Shown here one piece after another: positions 61,728-64,000 of a DNA stretch of 64,000 nt. The notes under the pieces are model-generated. The model was not told the DNA's origin, searched no databases, and was given only the letters and a program-made list of their open reading frames with translations. The first letter of the stretch is position 1. Each line of letters begins with the position of its first letter. The translations under genes were made by a program, and so were the position numbers. The stretch comes from Streptomyces sp. NBC_00083 (GTDB taxonomy: Bacteria > Actinomycetota > Actinomycetes > Streptomycetales > Streptomycetaceae). The stretch covers positions 3,224,001-3,288,000 of the forward strand of contig NZ_JAPELY010000001.1 of the NCBI RefSeq assembly GCF_026343295.1. Reading direction: 5' to 3'.

Positions 61728-62933
61728 ATGGACGAAGCCGACGTGGTCGTCGTCGGGGCGGGCGCGGCCGGCCTGTCCCTGACCGAGCGGCTCGCCGCCC
61801 CCGGATTCGCCGCGGGAGCGCCGTCCGTCGTCCTGCTCGACGCCCCACCAGGCCCCCTGCGCCCGCCGCGCCGCACCTGGTGCTTCTGGGAGAGCGGGGC
61901 CGGACGGTACGACGCGGCGGTCACCGCCACCTGGCGCTCCCTGCGCGTGCACGCCCAGGACGGCCGCAGCACCCGTCAGGACATCGCGCCGCTGCGCTAC
62001 AAGATGATCCGGTCGGACACCTTCCAGACCCTCGTGGAGGAACGCCTCGCCGCAGCACCGCACATCACACGGCGTCAGGCCACCGTGCAGCGCATCACCC
62101 CGGCCGGCCGCGGCAGCCACATCCACCTGCGCGACGCCGAGGGCCGCGCCACAGTCCTGCACGCGCGGTACGTCTTCGACTCCCGCCCTCCGCGCGTCCT
62201 GCCCCCCGCCCGCACCTGCCTGCTGCAGCACTTCCGCGGCTGGTTCGTGCGCACCCGGCGGCCCGTCTTCGACCGCGGGGCCGCGGACCTGATGGACTTC
62301 CGCACGCCCCAGCCCCGCGACGGCCTGGCCTTCTTCTACGTTCTGCCGACCAGCGCCACCACGGCGCTCGTCGAGTACACCCAGTTCTCCGCCGCCGTGC
62401 TGCCCGGCGACGCGTACGACCGGATGCTGCGCGGCTATCTGACCGACGTCCTGGGCGCGGCCGGCCACGACGTGACCGACACCGAGACCGGGGTCATCCC
62501 CATGACCGACGGCCGCTTCGCCCGGCGGAGCGCACCCGGCGTCTTCCCCATCGGGGTCGCCGGGGGAGCGGTGCGCCCCTCCACCGGGTACGCGTTCTCC
62601 GCCATCCAGCGCCAGGTCACGGCGGTGTCCACCGCGCTGCGAGCAGGGCGCGACCCCCTGCCGCCCGCCCCGCACTCGCGACGGTCCCGGGCCATGGACG
62701 CGGTGCTCCTGCGCGGCCTCGCCAGCGGCCGGGTGGACGGCGCCGCCTTCTTCGAACAGCTCTTCTCCCACGTCCCGATGGAGCGGCTGCTGCACTTCCT
62801 CGACGGACGGACCACCCCCCTCCAGGACGTCGCGATCGGGCTGCGCACCCCGATCCTGCCCATGGTGCGCAGCGCGCTCGCCGCCGCCACCTGCCCACGG
62901 CGCCCCGTAGCGCCCCCCGCCCGGCCCTCCTGA
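61728..62933 (+). CDS. crtY: Lycopene beta-cyclase
   Basis: The protein has 401 residues. The dinucleotide motif ADVVVVGAGAAGLSLTERLA, RTWCFW and the C-terminal IPMTDGR and GGAVRPSTGYAFSAIQRQ segments are those of CrtY cyclases. It would convert lycopene to beta-carotene. GAGGGGAG lies about 10 bases before the ATG. The crtU gene follows directly. Confidence 0.9.
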   Translation: MDEADVVVVGAGAAGLSLTERLAAPGFAAGAPSVVLLDAPPGPLRPPRRTWCFWESGAGRYDAAVTATWRSLRVHAQDGRSTRQDIAPLRYKMIRSDTFQTLVEERLAAAPHITRRQATVQRITPAGRGSHIHLRDAEGRATVLHARYVFDSRPPRVLPPARTCLLQHFRGWFVRTRRPVFDRGAADLMDFRTPQPRDGLAFFYVLPTSATTALVEYTQFSAAVLPGDAYDRMLRGYLTDVLGAAGHDVTDTETGVIPMTDGRFARRSAPGVFPIGVAGGAVRPSTGYAFSAIQRQVTAVSTALRAGRDPLPPAPHSRRSRAMDAVLLRGLASGRVDGAAFFEQLFSHVPMERLLHFLDGRTTPLQDVAIGLRTPILPMVRSALAAATCPRRPVAPPARPS

Positions 62934-62958
62934 GCCTCCCCTTCCACCGAGGAACACC

Positions 62959-64000
62959 ATGCCCGTCCCGCCCGAGCCCGCCGCCCCCTTCGACCATGCC
63001 TCCCGCACCCGGGACGCTCCGGGACAGGACGACCACCCGACGAGCACCGGCCGGCCGGGGCGCGACGCACGAGCCCGCCTGCTGCCCGCACGGCCCGGCA
63101 CCGCACGCCCCCGCGACGCCACATCGCTCTCCGTCGGAGTCGTCGGAGGAGGCATCGCGGGACTGGCGGCGGCGACCGCGCTCGCCGAACGCGGCGTGCG
63201 CGTCACCCTGTACGAACGCGCCGACACCCTCGGCGGGCGGCTGGCCGGCTGGCCGACCACCCTGAGCGACGGCAGCCGGGTCACCATGAGCCGGGGCTTC
63301 CACGCCTTCTTCCGCCAGTACTACAACCTCCGCGCCCTGCTCCGGCGCACGGACCCCGCACTACGACGGCTCACCCCGCTGCCGGACTATCCACTGCGGC
63401 ACGCCGACGGCCTCCACGACAGCTTCGCCGCCGTGCCGAGGACACCCCCGTGGAGCGCTCTGTCCTTCGCCGCCCGCAGCCGCTCCTTCCCGCTGCGCGA
63501 GCTCGCCCGCGTGCACGCGGGGGCCGCCCTCGGCCTGCTCGACGTCCGCGTCCCCGACATCTACGCACGCCTCGACTCCCTCAGCGCGTACGACTATCTC
63601 GACTCGATCCGGTTCCCCCGGTCCGCCCGCCATCTGGCGTTCGAGGTCTTCTCCCGCAGCTTCTTCGCCGACCCGCGCACCCTGTCGGCCGCCGAGATGG
63701 CCCTGATGTTCCACATCTACTTCCTGGGCTCCGCGGAGGGCCTCCTCTTCGACGTACCCGACGAGCCGTTTCCGCAGGCGCTCTGGGACCCCCTCGCGGA
63801 CCGGCTGCGGCTGCTGGGCGCCCGGGTCCGCACCTCCACGGAGATCGACGGTGTCACGCCGGACCGCCGGGGCGGCCTGCGCCTGGCCACCGAGCGGGGG
63901 GACGACCACCACGACGCCTGTGTGCTCGCCCTGAACGTCCCCGGACTGGTCCAACTCACGCGAAACAGCCCGGAGTTGGGAGACCCTGCCTGGCGCGCGC
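62959..64000 (+). CDS. crtU: Beta-carotene desaturase/methyltransferase-type CrtU, 3' end beyond window
   Basis: 347 residues are visible from ATG 62959 (GAGGAA upstream). After about 55 disordered residues comes the FAD motif VGVVGGGIAGLAAATALAERG with GGRLAGW, then RGFHAFFRQYYNLRALLRR and DYPL, characteristic of CrtU. This enzyme converts beta-carotene rings to aromatic phi-rings, giving isorenieratene. It follows crtY by 25 bases. In the crtYTU operons I know a methyltransferase gene (crtT) lies between; here it does not. Confidence 0.87.
   Translation, partial: MPVPPEPAAPFDHASRTRDAPGQDDHPTSTGRPGRDARARLLPARPGTARPRDATSLSVGVVGGGIAGLAAATALAERGVRVTLYERADTLGGRLAGWPTTLSDGSRVTMSRGFHAFFRQYYNLRALLRRTDPALRRLTPLPDYPLRHADGLHDSFAAVPRTPPWSALSFAARSRSFPLRELARVHAGAALGLLDVRVPDIYARLDSLSAYDYLDSIRFPRSARHLAFEVFSRSFFADPRTLSAAEMALMFHIYFLGSAEGLLFDVPDEPFPQALWDPLADRLRLLGARVRTSTEIDGVTPDRRGGLRLATERGDDHHDACVLALNVPGLVQLTRNSPELGDPAWRA

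Noticed and set aside
1..64000. tRNA, rRNA, IS elements, integrase or attachment sites
   Set aside because: I looked for transposase or integrase motifs and tRNA-like cloverleafs and saw none; a dedicated search would be needed to exclude small RNAs.

Overview
The window reads as a chromosomal segment of a Streptomyces or close relative. It is very GC-rich, starts are often GTG, genes are commonly coupled by ATGA/GTGA overlaps, and it carries an isorenieratene-type crt cluster, SigB-type sigma signalling genes, DUF4097/CsbD/MMPL genes, a bacterial terpene synthase and RiPP clusters. Everything here was read by eye; no database search was run.

Layout. 1-8.5 kb: the end of an AAA/LuxR-type regulator, a secreted S1 protease with two Ig-like repeats, a coupled PAS-GAF-SpoIIE phosphatase / B12-binding sensor / STAS operon, a MarR regulator and a PAP2-like/lipid kinase fusion. 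8.7-21.8 kb: small membrane proteins, a SRPBCC-DUF4166-TetR operon with paired palindromic operators, a response regulator divergent from a CHASE3 histidine kinase and REC-SpoIIE pair, a SigB-family sigma factor, CsbD, a DUF4097 protein, an MBL-fold hydrolase and an XRE/MmyB regulator. 22.0-37.1 kb: a compact thiopeptide-type (pyridine or azole) RiPP cluster. 37.4-43.9 kb: an ECF sigma factor with a membrane partner, DUF3224, an MMPL transporter, a secreted protein and small enzymes. 43.9-47.1 kb: a class IV lanthipeptide synthetase and its precursor. 47.5-53.6 kb: a second DUF4097 paralogue, a deoxynucleoside kinase, a RibD-like reductase, an SDR plus class I terpene synthase, and an Ala-rich protein. 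53.9-64 kb: an FAD oxidoreductase, an esterase, and a carotenoid cluster (Rieske protein, crtB, crtI, crtE; divergent crtY and a crtU cut by the window edge).

The most interesting item is the 22-37 kb cluster. A 61-residue precursor on the + strand has the leader-end motif of GE2270/thiomuracin precursors (SLTAGHGMTEV-x-A) followed by a core I do not recognise, SFCCAPPPNCCNCSCS. Divergent from it runs an eight-gene operon: an RRE/ThiF-like protein, a SagB dehydrogenase, a LanB-type glutamylation protein, two SpaB_C-type proteins (candidate Glu eliminase and candidate [4+2] pyridine synthase), a second SagB dehydrogenase, a second RRE/E1-like protein, and a YcaO cyclodehydratase ending in a PxPxP motif. 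An ATP-grasp ligase and an MFS exporter follow on the far side. If Ser1 and the azole-flanked Ser14 of the core form the pyridine, the ring would be 38-membered and would contain a Pro-Pro-Pro segment, larger than the 26/29/32/35-membered classes I know.

The second RiPP locus pairs a class IV synthetase carrying a CCG zinc motif with a short precursor having two Cys and three Thr in its core.
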